From positions 101,192 through 165,191 of the forward strand of contig BLSF01000080.1 in assembly GCA_012862575.1 (NCBI GenBank): a stretch of 64,000 bases of DNA. The letters are read 5' to 3'. Of the stretch, positions 1 to 10,350 are shown piece by piece. Positions within the stretch are counted from its first letter, which is position 1; each line of letters begins with the position of its first letter. Made by a program: the position numbers and the translations under genes. Origin of the DNA: Parietichytrium sp. I65-24A (taxonomy: Eukaryota; Sar; Bigyra; Thraustochytrida; Thraustochytriidae). The notes under the pieces are model-generated. The model was given only the letters and a program-made list of their open reading frames with translations, made no database searches and was not told the origin of the DNA.

Positions 1-2047
1 CACTTTTCCCACAGTATTATATTCAGTATTTTACTGTTATGTTATGGAATTGTAGCGCAAGTGCATAGAAGAGAAGTGCAAATCAAGTGTGCATCGCAAT
101 AAGCTCATGGTCCTATTGAGCTTAGTGGGAAAACCATGTTGCAGCAGCACAAAACACCGAGAAATAAGGAGCTTTTCAGAATTTCTTTTTCGATTATTGA
201 CGGGTAAGGACTGAGGATTGAAAGTCGAAATTTGCACAGTCAATTCCATTATTAATTCACAGTCATTGACTTGTGAAAAATTGTATTTGGAAAGTTCAAT
301 TTCTTCTCCTGGTAGCCCACAGTAGAATCAGCCAAGGGGTGGCTGATTTTTGCTAGCGCTACATAGTGCAAAGTATAACACTTTTACCGTATCTACCGGA
401 CCTCTCTCATTCTTTCATTGTGTCTTTCCTGCAGCTTGTCACACTGTCTGGAACTCTCTCACAGTCCATCAAAAAAAGACAAGCTCGTTAGTGGATGGCT
501 ATTGCCTTCCATAGAAAGGAATTGACAGTCTCGCGTTGACAACAGCGGGCCATCACGGATTGCTATGGTATTGCTTACTCAGCAGTGGCGTAAAATAGTG
601 GTCGCTGTGGCTCGGTTTAATTCTGCCGGTCCTCCTAGTCTGGTGGTTGGGATATACTATAAATAGAGAACAGGGCGTGTTGCGAAAATTAATCAGCCGA
701 GAGGGATTCAAAGGAGTAGGTTCTTGACACCGTAAGCGTTGCAATTGTGCCCCCCATGGTCAGCTGGTGAGCCGGTTGAAAGCTGTGCCGATTGGCCGAT
801 TGCCGAATTTAGCGGAACGCTTCGTGCTTCGCCATGCATTGCACAGACTTTCCGATTGGCCGTCGCCTTTCCGCTGGCACGCGCTGCGATGCCGCAGGTG
901 ATTGGCCCTGTGGATCACCAAGTCGGGTGGGTTGAATGAAGCAGAATCAATTTGATCCTGCGTCCCAAACAGATTCTTTGCAAGACGCGCGAGTGGTAAG
1001 TTGTGTTTAGCAGAGTGATTAACGAACACGAACGCAAGCTGAAAAACAAATAAACAAACAAACATGACATGTCGCATGACAAACAACAAGAAACTACAAA
1101 CAAAGCAAAGCTTCCGAAAGAAGCAGTTGTTAGACACGGGCGATACGAGCGACTCGAGAGAGGGAGCCTCTGTGAAAGAGAGAGAGAGAGTAGCAGAGCG
1201 GAAGAAGCAGAGACTAGTCAACGTCGAATAAGTCATCCATTCATCATTCATCAGTCATCAGTCATCATTCATCCATTCATCTATCCACCCACCCACCCAC
1301 TAACCAGCCCACCCACCCAACCCTACAGTCCAATCGCCCATCCGTCCGTCACCGTCTAAAACTGACGAGTGTGAGTGTGAGTGCGAGTGAGGGCAGCAGG
1401 TCTTCCACGCGTTCCATCCATCTAGTACTCAGTCACTCAGTCACTCAGTCACTCACTCACTCACTCGTTCATACATTGGCTGGTTCGCTGGAGCGAGAGT
1501 GGGCGACGGTGGGTGAGAAACAGAGGTAGGGAGTGTAGTGTACCTTTAGCGAGTAACGTTTTTCTCTGTCGTGCTGTCTGTCATTCTGGCATTCGGTGAT
1601 TCTGCACATCATTCTGCCAGCATACTCCATCCTGAGGCATCCGCAAGGCGTTACAGAGAGGAGGAGCTGAGCCTGAGCCTGAGCCTGAGGACGAGAACGG
1701 CAGACAAAAAAGTTGTGTGATTGTTGTAGGCGGAGATAGAAGGAGCTTGGCAAACCTGGGGTAGCAAGTTGGTTTCTCCGCTTGTCGGCGGTGTGTTTTT
1801 GCGTTTTCTGGTGAAGGTTAAAGGGCTCTCGCTGGTTTGACTTGGGTGAGCACGAAACGGCTGCTGCGATCCGGTGTCATCAAAGCAGAATTTGGTCTGC
1901 GCGAAACCGTAAAGTCGATCACAAAGTCATATCACGGCGGAACAGGCACCGTATCGCTGGCGAACGTTGTCGTGGTAGCCTCGCTCGCAGCTTGACTCGT
2001 CGTGCGAAAGCGTCCAGGCTCTCGGCGACTGCAGTGCGTCAGGGAAG
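1..2047. other. Non-coding upstream region with microsatellites
   Basis: No ORF here resembles a known protein. The second half holds simple repeats: a GA run near 1176-1190, ATTCATC/TCAGTCATC-like repeats with CCCA runs at about 1231-1345, and ACTCAGTC repeats at 1427-1466. It precedes the receptor gene that starts at 2048, so it probably contains that gene's promoter and leader. I could not place a transcription start. Confidence 0.6.
1231..1466. repeat. Imperfect tetra/heptanucleotide repeat cluster (CATT/CCCA/CAGT)
   Basis: The stretch contains degenerate repeats of TCATTCATC, then CCACCCA, then GTGAGTGTGAGTG, and finally five tandem CACTCAGT-like units ending in CACT repeats at about 1466. 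This is simple-sequence DNA upstream of the receptor gene; no function is implied by the sequence. Confidence 0.75.
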
Positions 2048-4573
2048 ATGCGGCGCGGCTTTGCGCTACTCTCTGCGGCGCTGTCAGCAGTCGTTGCGGC
2101 GGGAGAAAACTCTACGCTGAACACGAACGTCCTTCTCTTCAACGCGTTGTCCCTACTTGACGGGACTGTATTGAGCAACTCATTTTTGCAGGCGCACATC
2201 GGTGCAGTTCTTGCGGCCTATCATTGCAGCACAAGCGATGGCTCCGTCATTAGTGAGCTCGCGGACCTCAAAACCACATGCCCCTCGGTCAACTTTACGT
2301 ACGCAACCACAGACACCCAGCTGGAGCCTTCCACGGTGATGCACTCATTGGTAGATAATCTTGAGGATGGTTACGATTTTATCATGGGCGCAGGAAGGAG
2401 TGAATGCAGCGCTCCGCTTGCCTTAGTGTCTGGTGCGCTGGAGATCCCAGTCATGAGCGGAATGTCAACAAGCCCCGACCTTAGCAATCGCGACTCGTAT
2501 AGCAAGTTTACTCGAACCATTCCATCGGACGAAGACACGGCCAAGGTAATCGCTTATCTCGCCCATTCTTTTGGATTGAGCAACGTCGGGATGGTGTACA
2601 CAGACGACACGTTCGGTGGAGCACTTCGTGACGCCATGATCACCTATGGCTCGGAAGTCAATGTCACCGTGCACACGTACGGGTTCCGTTACAACAAGGC
2701 GAGTACCGCGCGGACTGCAATCAAGGCAGCTGGAGTGTCTGCGAAACTCAACGTCATTTTCATCCTGGCCTTCACTGATGGTCTCAAAGAGGCGCTCGAG
2801 GAGGCTCTTGAAAATGGAATGTATGGAGAGAGGAAAGCTTTCATCTTTGTGGACTCCGTCTCCGCCGATGACGTCAACGAGTTTATTCAGCGCTCCGAGA
2901 AACATGCTGCCATGATGGAAAACCAGATCTGGATTCGTGCTAATGCTATGAGCGACGACAACCCAACGTTTGCAAAGTTTGAGAATTACTGGGCTTCCCT
3001 GGCTAATGATCCCCCACAAGCGCTGCTAGACTTTCTCAACAGCAATCATCCTGGGGGAAGCAACTTTAAGGCGCCTCAAAGCTACAACGAGTCTTCGTTT
3101 GCAAAGATTGATGCAAACTTCTTCTCTGAATCAGTGCGGTCCAGTACCTACCTTCCGTACACCTATGACTCGGTCGCTGCATCATGCAGGGCGCTATGCA
3201 TGGCTTCCGCACAGCTCGGAGAGGCGAGGACCGGTGCTTCTTACGTGGACATGCTATATAGCGACAACTTTCCTTTTGATGGTGTCTCAGGCAGAGTTGC
3301 GTTCGACAATGAGACTGGCTCGCCTTATTCTAAGAGCACCAACTGGGAGTATCTTAAAATCAAGGTGAAAGACAATGCCATGACATTGGAGCTCGTTGGC
3401 CGTTGGGTAGATGAGGATTGGAAATTTATTGAATCCGCTCTAGAGTTCCCAGGGTACACTTCTGAGTTCCCTACGGATACAGACATTCCAGTTGAAGAGC
3501 TAAATCTCAACCCAAAAGGGTTCCGCGCATTTGCCATCGCTTCTTTTGTGATCGTTGAAGCCTTTTGCTTCTTCGCTGGTCCGTGGTACATGTACCACCG
3601 CAAGTCCAACAGGTTGGTGAACACGCAGCCGCGGTTTCTTGCAATCGTGGTGTTGGGTGTGGCGACGGCGTCAATCACTCTACTGTTTACATCGGCGGAT
3701 GATTCTGACTCGGGCTGGTCAGTGAGAGCCATGTCTTTCGCGTGCAACGCTCAGCTTTGGTTCTGGTCGGTTGGAACTTCCATCACGTACTCTGCTCTGA
3801 TCACTAAGCAGTATCGAGTGTGGAGAATCTTTGACAACCCAAACCTTCGCAAGCGCAAAATTGACGACTGCTTTCTCTACTCTGTAATCGCCGCGATCAC
3901 AGGGTTCGTGATCGTCCTGCTCCTCATTTTCACGCTCGTGGAGCCTTTAGAGTATGAACGTCGTGTAGCTAGCGTGGACGCTTATGGCTACACCGTGGAG
4001 TCGTACGGAATCTGCGCGGCAGGAAGCAATGCCATCGCGTTTCTTATCGTGTTGCTTATATATCATTTCTTGCTCTTGTTCGTTGCATGCAGAATTGCGT
4101 TCAAGGTGCGCCTTGTGGACACCAAGTTCCAAGAGAGTCAGCAGATTTTTATGGCTGTCTTCGGTACCACACAGTTGTACATCATTTGCGGACTTATGTA
4201 TTTTGCTGTTGATACCACTCAGTCGGATATTCGCTCGCTCTTGTTGACATGCATTGTTAGTTTCACCTCGCTCGGTACGCTCGGAATCGTTGTGCTGCCG
4301 CGCATGATTGAGTTTTACCGCAACCTCCCTCCACCAGCTAAAACCAAGACCTCTACCAACAACACCTGCAGTTCTGTCAATCGCACGGACGAAGCGAAGA
4401 AGGCCACTCGCACAAGATTCTTTTCGAAAAAGTCCAATCATTCGTGCAGTTTGGACACGGAGGAGAATAGTCGCATGCAAATGACCGATGAAGAATCCCA
4501 GCTTCCGGCAACACAAGGAACCCCGCCTTCTTCGCCAATCGCCGAGAATGAAATGAACATTCAGATACAATAG
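2048..4573 (+). CDS. Class C G-protein-coupled receptor, GABA-B receptor-like
   Basis: 841 residues. Residues 1-18 form a signal peptide. Residues ~25-470 form a type-I periplasmic-binding-protein (ANF receptor) ligand domain: the segment SGMSTSPDLSNRDSYSKFTR followed by IPSDEDTAKVIA and VGMVYTDDTFG is typical of the family, with several N-glycosylation sequons. Residues ~490-755 hold seven hydrophobic segments. Cys in SFACNAQ at the start of TM3 and in YGICAAG before TM5 match the conserved class C disulfide, and the loop after TM3 (KQYRVWRIFDNPNLRKRKI) is the GABA-B-type intracellular loop 2. A polar tail of ~85 residues follows, rich in Ser/Thr. No cysteine-rich domain lies between ligand domain and TM1, which favours GABA-B over metabotropic glutamate receptors. 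The predicted role is a plasma-membrane receptor for a small amino-acid-like ligand; the ligand is not deducible. The ATG at 2048 is chosen because it directly begins the signal peptide. Confidence 0.93.
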   Translation: MRRGFALLSAALSAVVAAGENSTLNTNVLLFNALSLLDGTVLSNSFLQAHIGAVLAAYHCSTSDGSVISELADLKTTCPSVNFTYATTDTQLEPSTVMHSLVDNLEDGYDFIMGAGRSECSAPLALVSGALEIPVMSGMSTSPDLSNRDSYSKFTRTIPSDEDTAKVIAYLAHSFGLSNVGMVYTDDTFGGALRDAMITYGSEVNVTVHTYGFRYNKASTARTAIKAAGVSAKLNVIFILAFTDGLKEALEEALENGMYGERKAFIFVDSVSADDVNEFIQRSEKHAAMMENQIWIRANAMSDDNPTFAKFENYWASLANDPPQALLDFLNSNHPGGSNFKAPQSYNESSFAKIDANFFSESVRSSTYLPYTYDSVAASCRALCMASAQLGEARTGASYVDMLYSDNFPFDGVSGRVAFDNETGSPYSKSTNWEYLKIKVKDNAMTLELVGRWVDEDWKFIESALEFPGYTSEFPTDTDIPVEELNLNPKGFRAFAIASFVIVEAFCFFAGPWYMYHRKSNRLVNTQPRFLAIVVLGVATASITLLFTSADDSDSGWSVRAMSFACNAQLWFWSVGTSITYSALITKQYRVWRIFDNPNLRKRKIDDCFLYSVIAAITGFVIVLLLIFTLVEPLEYERRVASVDAYGYTVESYGICAAGSNAIAFLIVLLIYHFLLLFVACRIAFKVRLVDTKFQESQQIFMAVFGTTQLYIICGLMYFAVDTTQSDIRSLLLTCIVSFTSLGTLGIVVLPRMIEFYRNLPPPAKTKTSTNNTCSSVNRTDEAKKATRTRFFSKKSNHSCSLDTEENSRMQMTDEESQLPATQGTPPSSPIAENEMNIQIQ

Positions 4574-4918
4574 CTTTGTGGTGACCATATCAACTGACTG
4601 CACACACACATATATTCCCTGAAATTGGGCTCAGACGTTCTTTTGAGTCCTGAGATAAGATAGAATAGATTTTATTTGTATGAAACATTCGTAAGGCTCG
4701 AAAATCGCCTAACTTTCCTTTCAAACGTCTGCGACATTTGCTCAAAACTTGACGAAATCTACCAGTACGCGCCGCAGGGATTTGATCAAGAGAAGAGGAT
4801 ATTTAGTTACACTGTTTCTTTCCAAATATAATTGCCGAAAGAGAAAACGCAACGAAAAATTTTGGATGGAAGAAGAAGTTACATGGTATGATTTACAGTA
4901 AAGTATTGGGCCAAGATC
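4574..4918. other. Intergenic, convergent 3' regions
   Basis: 345 bp between the 3' ends of the receptor gene (+) and the 39-residue protein gene (-). It is AT-rich with a short CACACA run near 4600. Nothing else recognised. Confidence 0.5.
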
Positions 4919-5038
4919 TTACTTTTTGCACTTGCACAAGTCCTTCTCTGGGACCCCCGCGAGAGCGCTTTGCACATGCTGGCCGCATCCAGCCCAGGTG
5001 GTCTTGTTGCAAGACTTGCACTGCACCTTGAAGCACAT
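4919..5038 (-). CDS. 39-residue cysteine-rich small protein, copy 1
   Basis: This tiny ORF is shorter than usual gene-finder limits but is supported by its paralogue at 6648-6767. On the minus strand ATG is at 5038-5036 and the stop TAA at 4921-4919. It begins MCFKVQCKSCNKTTW and ends DLCKCKK. There are six cysteines in the pattern C-x4-C-x2-C-x7-C...C-x-C plus one His (GCGQHVQ), a plausible single metal-binding site. The motif MCxxVxCxxCxKxTWxGCGxHV is, from general knowledge, shared by small uncharacterised proteins of plants, fungi and bacteria, which are usually somewhat longer. About 31 of 39 positions match the other copy. The function is unknown. The conserved frame in two copies, with synonymous third-position changes, is the main evidence that it is coding. 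Confidence 0.82.
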   Translation of the reverse strand: MCFKVQCKSCNKTTWAGCGQHVQSALAGVPEKDLCKCKK

Positions 5039-6647
5039 TTTTTCTGTTTATCGCTTTGAAAATGTATGTTTCGTCCGCTTTTACCTTTCTTGGTTTCGCT
5101 TTTCGGGTTTGCTTTGGCTTTGCTTGTTGAGTTTGGGGTCTGGGCAGCTTCAGGTTCCGAGGCGTTTCGAAGCTGAGCATGTAGAATCAGTCTCGCTCTA
5201 GTCTTCGGTTGTCGAAGATGTAATGCCGCTTCAAATATCCGCTCTTTTGTAGTCCAGCCGCGATGCCTCTCGGAGATTTCTTTGCATCTTCGTCAAACCA
5301 AAAGGTCGACCAAAACCTTATCACAGCCTAACATACTGATAAGTCAATGTTACTATAGGAGTACTCAGGTGTCGCGGTACGAGTGTGATTATGGTACTAA
5401 TAGGACGTGTAGTGCACACCTTAGAAATTTTTACTTTATTGTGTATTGGTAAGTATCCGTTGCTTCGGAAGCTTTGGCACGGAGAAATTTTACATGCGTA
5501 GCCCGTCGCTCTGAGTTGATCTGAATTGATTTCGATTGCAGGACCTCAGTGACGAAGAGCACAAGGTAAACTAGAACTATTGCATGAACGCACAGATCAA
5601 TCGCAGTCCAGGTAAAAGGTGTTGAAAGTGCTCGACTGGCAAGTCATGGCAAGTCCCCAAATTGGTAGCCGTCAGTGCGGTAGGGATACTGGACTTGCAC
5701 TGTCAGCACTGTCAACAACACACCTTTTTTGAAAGGCTAGCCACAGGGCTAGCTGGCGCAACCGATTTGGGTCGACTTTGAATTGCTGGAAATGGTGAAA
5801 ATTTGGTGGGAAACAACTTTTCTCCGCACGTTTCCTCCCGGCTTGAAACCCCCCGATCGCTTTTCCCGCATGGGTCGTAGGTGAGTATTACTCCCCTGCT
5901 GGTGTTTTTCGCGTCTAGTGTTGCCATATGTGTGTATGTGAGTGAGTGAGTCCAGTTGTTTCTATGCTTTTTGTGCATTGACTACTTCGTTGTACTTCAC
6001 GCGAGGAAGAAGTTGACTCCACAGCCGCTTGAAACTTTTCGCCTTTTCAATTTAGTTCAAAACGGAGTAATGGACAATTGGGTTGGACTTTCTCCAAGCT
6101 GGGACTTTTAGAGCTTCTTGGAACGCTCGATTGGCATGTGCGGCGCTGACGTGGGGACGTACTGTACCGCGGAAGAGAGACGAGACGTGTCCGCCATTCA
6201 AACTCTCGTGATTTGATTTCTTCAAGTCCATTTCTGTTGTGAACGACTTTATCCGAAACCGTGTGTTCCGCACCGATGCTCGTTGGGAAACAAGGCACGA
6301 TACAACTTCAAGTCATATTTAAGAGCTACTTCGTTTAAAGGAGTTAAAACTTCCGGAAGTTTCTGAAGAGCATGCCCTTGAACATGATCTTTGAATCCAT
6401 TTCACACCTTAATTCACTGTCAGAAGGAAAAACTGATCTAATCCGTTCTATGAAGGCGATTTTCCCTGGGAGATAAAAGTCCGTGCCTCACAGGCCTCAC
6501 AGGGAAATGGGAGGCGAACAAATCTGAGAGTTGAAGCATTTCAAGCTAATAAATCTGCGCCTTCTCGTTGCCTCGGCCAGACCCACAACAGGCAAAGGCC
6601 ACGAGCGAATCTGCAATTCAAGCGAATCAATCAGACCTGAGAAAAAG
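5039..6647. other. Intergenic region between divergent 39-residue genes
   Basis: 1.6 kb separating the divergently oriented small cysteine-rich genes, so both promoters should lie here. The upstream flanks of the two genes are not similar to each other, so the duplication does not visibly extend beyond the coding parts. ORFs of up to 88 codons occur but none looks like a protein. No repeat of note. Confidence 0.5.
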
Positions 6648-6767
6648 ATGTGCTTCAAGGTTCAGTGCAGCAAGTGCAACAAGACCACCTGGGGTGGTTG
6701 CGGCCGTCACGTGCAAAGCGCTCTCGCTGGTGTTCCAGAGGCTGACCTCTGCAAGTGCAAAAAGTAG
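6648..6767 (+). CDS. 39-residue cysteine-rich small protein, copy 2
   Basis: ATG at 6648, TAG at 6765-6767. It begins MCFKVQCSKCNKTTW and ends DLCKCKK, with the same length and the same six Cys as the copy at 4919-5038. Differences are conservative (KS to SK, A to G, Q to R, K to A). An in-frame ATG at 6531 would give 78 residues, but the added part has no counterpart in the other copy, and the family motif begins with MC, so the short start is preferred. It may bind one zinc ion through its Cys/His set; this is inference. It converges on the propeller glycoprotein gene, leaving 164 bp between stops, with an AATAAA-like motif (aaaataaatg) near 6827. Confidence 0.85.
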   Translation: MCFKVQCSKCNKTTWGGCGRHVQSALAGVPEADLCKCKK

Positions 6768-6931
6768 CGGCTCGGCAAGTATACCTTCTGCTCCTTGCGA
6801 CAACGTTGAACATCGTGTAACCATGTAAAATAAATGGGATTTATTCCTCTTCGAATTACTTTATTTCACCCCTGCCCCACCAAAAACAAGAAAAAGCGAA
6901 CCAACAGTTGGGGACTTTCGAAATAACACTA

Positions 6932-8791
6932 TTACAGCACCGCGAAAGTAGCAGCGAACACCAAGAAGATGCTGCTGGCGAATTGAGTGGCGGACGAAGG
7001 CGTGGAGGAGTCTTCGTTTGTTGTTGGAGCATTGGTTGTCTCATCGGAATCTCCACTTGTTGTTGGAGATTTAGTGGTGTTGTCGAGAAATTCCGGAGTG
7101 TTGCAAACATCGAGGTTATTTTCTGCGTTACTGACCATCCCGATTTCAAAGACCGAGATTGTGGAGCTCACAGAGCCGCTGACAATGAGGATGTCGGTTC
7201 CGGTAGGAGAGTCCTCAGCATGTACTGCGTACATTGCCTCAGGGTCTATGAGAAGAGACGAACCTTCGGAGCAGTTTGCAACTGCATTAAGCGAGTGGAA
7301 GACAGGCTGGGAGAGATCGGTAATGTCATAGAGCGCAATTAAGCCTGGGCGCTCAAGGCCGACAAATAAGAGCTCTGAGGAGCCTTTGGTCAAAACCGCA
7401 AGAGACTCTGGCTCCGGGCCCTTCTTCTTGGATCTCTCTTCAGTCCCAAGAACTCCTTCATCGATGTTGAAGAACGGTGCGGCGTACTTGGCCATCATTT
7501 GCTCAAACTGATCTCCAGACTCATAAAAGAGCTCACCGCTTTCAGCATCAAACACTCCAAAAGAACGTCCGCCCCACGCATAAAACCCGCTGTAGGTTCC
7601 ATTGGCAAGCTTGCCTTCGTTTTCTGAGACCTTGAATGCCTCGAGCTCTTCGTCAATGGTAATGTTGCCGTTTGCCAATGTGAGAGAGCTGACCTTGGCA
7701 TCCGCTTCAGTGTCGACCTCAACCACCTCGCCGTCTTCTTCGTACTCATTGAGGAGCTCGTACTGGTCACCCTCGTTTGCAGTGATGATATAGGTCTTGC
7801 CGTTGTATGTGTGTGCCTTGATGGTGTCTGGCTGGTACATTCCGAAGAGGCCATCGAAGGTTTTGATCTCTTGTTTTTCATTATTGGTAATGTCCAGTCC
7901 ATTGCCCTCCAGAGAGTGGTCCTTGAAGCCGAGAGGCATGATTCTTTTAGGCTCTTCACTGAGGCTTTTGAGGTCGTTGAGATTGTTCTCGTACACCAAG
8001 AAAACGTTGCTCTCTTGGCAGATGACGTACACCTCGTACTTGCCTTCGGCATTCGCATCTGAGTACGTGATGTACTCTGGCTCGAGATATGCAGCGATGT
8101 CATTCCCGTTTGGTTTGTGTGCGACGGTGTTCAATTTCTCGACCGTCGCCTCGGAGAGATCCTGCAAGCTGGAGTGAGAGACAGAATAAGTTGTCTTGTT
8201 TGCAAAATCCGTGGAACAGACTTGGGTGATGCCGCCGTAAGGCTCCACACCGTCTTTTGGCTCTCCTTCATTCGCACTATAGAGACAAGCCTCTGATGGG
8301 CCAAAAGAAACGTGGTCGGGAAGGGGGTTTCCGGTATTCACAGTCTCGATGATTTCGTGCGTTTTGGCGTGAACAAAGACGATCTCACCCCCCTGAGTCT
8401 GGATCGGGTCGGCCACGGCGATAGCAAATACGTCATGCTTCTTGCTGTATGCCACGGAATTTGGAACTCCGTTGGTCGCGATGGAGTTGTTGAGGACTGG
8501 TTTGGCATCAGATCCAAGTTCGTAAATATCGAGCCTATTGTCCGCGGAATTGACCACAAGGATCTGCTTGTTCACCGAGTCGAAAGCGAAAAACTCCGCC
8601 TGCCCTTCGGCAGGGCTGGTAGCATTGACCTTGAAGTGCTCCACCAGGCGGAGCTTATACCTAAACTCCCCACTCGCTTCTACGCGTGGAAACGCTTCAG
8701 TGGGCACAGAAGCTTGCGTGAAATCCACCGCAGTGGACTTGCCTGCAAACGCGCTAAAGACGCCAACTGCGAAGGCCAATTTGCGAAGCAT
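6932..8791 (-). CDS. Choice-of-anchor I-type beta-propeller glycoprotein, probably GPI-anchored
   Basis: 619 residues from the ATG at 8791. This start is chosen because it opens a clear signal peptide (MLRKLAFAVGVFSAFAG). An upstream in-frame ATG at 8881 would bury that signal behind 30 polar residues and lies in the loop of a hairpin. The body has hallmarks of the choice-of-anchor I / mesenchyme-specific cell-surface glycoprotein-like family: VNSADNRLDIYEL, GVPNSVAYS, SANEGEPKDG, ITANEGDQYELLNEY and PESLAVL, which are blades of a beta-propeller. The C terminus is a Thr/Ser-rich stretch (residues ~575-605) followed by a short hydrophobic tail without basic residues after it (SSIFLVFAATFAVL), typical of a GPI-attachment signal. 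It is therefore predicted to be secreted and membrane-anchored outside the cell. Bacterial relatives are often fused to alkaline phosphatase or nuclease domains; none is present here. Molecular activity is unknown. Confidence 0.85.
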   Translation of the reverse strand: MLRKLAFAVGVFSAFAGKSTAVDFTQASVPTEAFPRVEASGEFRYKLRLVEHFKVNATSPAEGQAEFFAFDSVNKQILVVNSADNRLDIYELGSDAKPVLNNSIATNGVPNSVAYSKKHDVFAIAVADPIQTQGGEIVFVHAKTHEIIETVNTGNPLPDHVSFGPSEACLYSANEGEPKDGVEPYGGITQVCSTDFANKTTYSVSHSSLQDLSEATVEKLNTVAHKPNGNDIAAYLEPEYITYSDANAEGKYEVYVICQESNVFLVYENNLNDLKSLSEEPKRIMPLGFKDHSLEGNGLDITNNEKQEIKTFDGLFGMYQPDTIKAHTYNGKTYIITANEGDQYELLNEYEEDGEVVEVDTEADAKVSSLTLANGNITIDEELEAFKVSENEGKLANGTYSGFYAWGGRSFGVFDAESGELFYESGDQFEQMMAKYAAPFFNIDEGVLGTEERSKKKGPEPESLAVLTKGSSELLFVGLERPGLIALYDITDLSQPVFHSLNAVANCSEGSSLLIDPEAMYAVHAEDSPTGTDILIVSGSVSSTISVFEIGMVSNAENNLDVCNTPEFLDNTTKSPTTSGDSDETTNAPTTNEDSSTPSSATQFASSIFLVFAATFAVL

Positions 8792-8861
8792 GCTGTCGGA
8801 CGAGAAGAAACTATTGCTGGCACTTGCTGTGCTGTTCCAATTTCGGGTTTGCTGAAACCTC

Positions 8862-8896
8862 GGCAGATTCCCATCTGCCACTTATGGGAATCTGCC
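8862..8896 (-). promoter_or_regulatory. Perfect 13-bp hairpin in leader of propeller gene
   Basis: GGCAGATTCCCAT at 8862-8874 and its exact reverse complement ATGGGAATCTGCC at 8884-8896 flank a 9-nt loop. The element lies 71-105 bp upstream of the preferred start (8791) and would be in the mRNA leader or promoter. The sequence ATCTGCCACTT also occurs twice as a direct repeat (8873 and 8889). Confidence 0.6.
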
Positions 8897-10081
8897 ACTT
8901 TTCCAATCTCTGCTAGCTCGCTTATCCCCCCATGCCTGCTCTTCATTCCAGTGGCACAGCTTGTGAAGAGATCAGAGTAAAGATTCATTATAGGTATCCG
9001 AGCTTGACGAAGGAAAGAAAATCCATCGCTGACGACCTTTCTTCGCCGTTTTGTACCCACAAGGAAGCACGCTCTAGCTAAGTGAAGCCACGAAGTGCAG
9101 CGTAAACAAACCCTATGGGAGGTGGGGTGCGCTCTAGCCTTTGCATTCACGTTTTCACAATCCTTGTCTCACAACGCAAACAACATTCGCTGAGAAGAAA
9201 TTAAATTTTTTGGTAATTGTGTAGGCATAGTCCCAAATGCATGTAATAGTTTGGCAAGTTTGCCCGTCAAGTCCTATTCGGAATTATGACAAAAGCGTAA
9301 GGAGCTTAAATTACATGCACTGCAGATGTACAATTCACGTGTATTCACGTAGGCAATCATGTCCAATCAAAGATCACCACTCATTCACTCATTCGCTGTT
9401 TTCCGACTTCAACTTGTCAACTTGTCTCTCAACCTGTTGACACGGAAAGCGTTTACTGAATAATCAGCTAAGTTAACAGCAAGTTAGCAAACAACAGCCA
9501 AGATTCGATACGCAACTCTCGACGCCACTGCCATCCACTGCCATTGAATCTTCGTCGCACACCCACCCTTAGCAATATCTTGCGGCACATTGAATCTCGG
9601 CGATGACATCGACATAGACCTTGACCTTCACATGGAAGTGCAGGGCATGGTAGAAGAATGGGGGCTTTGGGAACTTGCGATTTCTCCCCTGCTCGTTTTC
9701 ACTTCGAGTGCCCTCTTGCCCCGCTGTTGATCCAGTGTGCTTTTAAGTGCTTTACTGGACTGACTGACATGTGAGTGTCAGTCCTCCCTCGATCTTCACG
9801 ACATGCCTGAGCGCAAGGTTTCGGTTGTCTGTGAAGAGTTTTGCCTTTTATCGAGCCTTGTTCTGCTAAATGCGGCTGTGAGACTTGGTAAGCGAAGCTC
9901 TGTTCTGAACTTGAAAAGGCAAGAGCGGGCCACAAATCGTCCAAGATTCTCTGATTCATCCAGCTCCGCCTTCCTCCCGTTGCACCGTAGACTTTGCGCG
10001 CATACAAGCCTTGCTCCGTCGGCACAACATGGCAACATTCATCACCGACTTGCAACGCCAGTACCATCGTGCTCATCGACA

Positions 10082-10133
10082 ATCTTTCATCTTCCATCTT
10101 CCATCTTCCATCTTTCACCTTCCACCGTCCATC
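10082..10133. repeat. CTTCCAT tandem repeat
   Basis: About six imperfect copies of CATCTTC/CATCTTTC in a row, about 220 bp upstream of the pseudokinase start. Simple-sequence repeat. Confidence 0.7.
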
Positions 10134-10350
10134 GAGTCCATCGTCATGCATTATTCACGCTCCAGTCCAGGGAACCCTTCGCTGTTCTCAACGGACCCTT
10201 GCTTGACTTATTGTCTGACTACGTATTATTATAGCAGTGAAAAAGTGCGAGCAAGATGGCAAAAGTGCGAGCTTGGCGGCGTTGGGAAAGTTGGGAATCT
10301 GTCAACGCGGGAGAGAGGCGAGCGAAGAGAGCGCGACGGTAGAGTAAACG

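Larger units (their letters stand above)
8792..10350. other. Intergenic region between divergent propeller and pseudokinase genes
   Basis: 1.56 kb with the hairpin at 8862-8896 and a run of CTTCCAT units at 10082-10133. ORFs up to 156 codons appear here, but their translations show no recognisable family and no compositional bias. Promoters of both flanking genes should lie here. Confidence 0.5.

Noticed and set aside
760-1251. 163-codon ORF on the minus strand
   Set aside because: Translation has no domain, contains residues from simple repeats, and overlaps the likely promoter region of the receptor gene.
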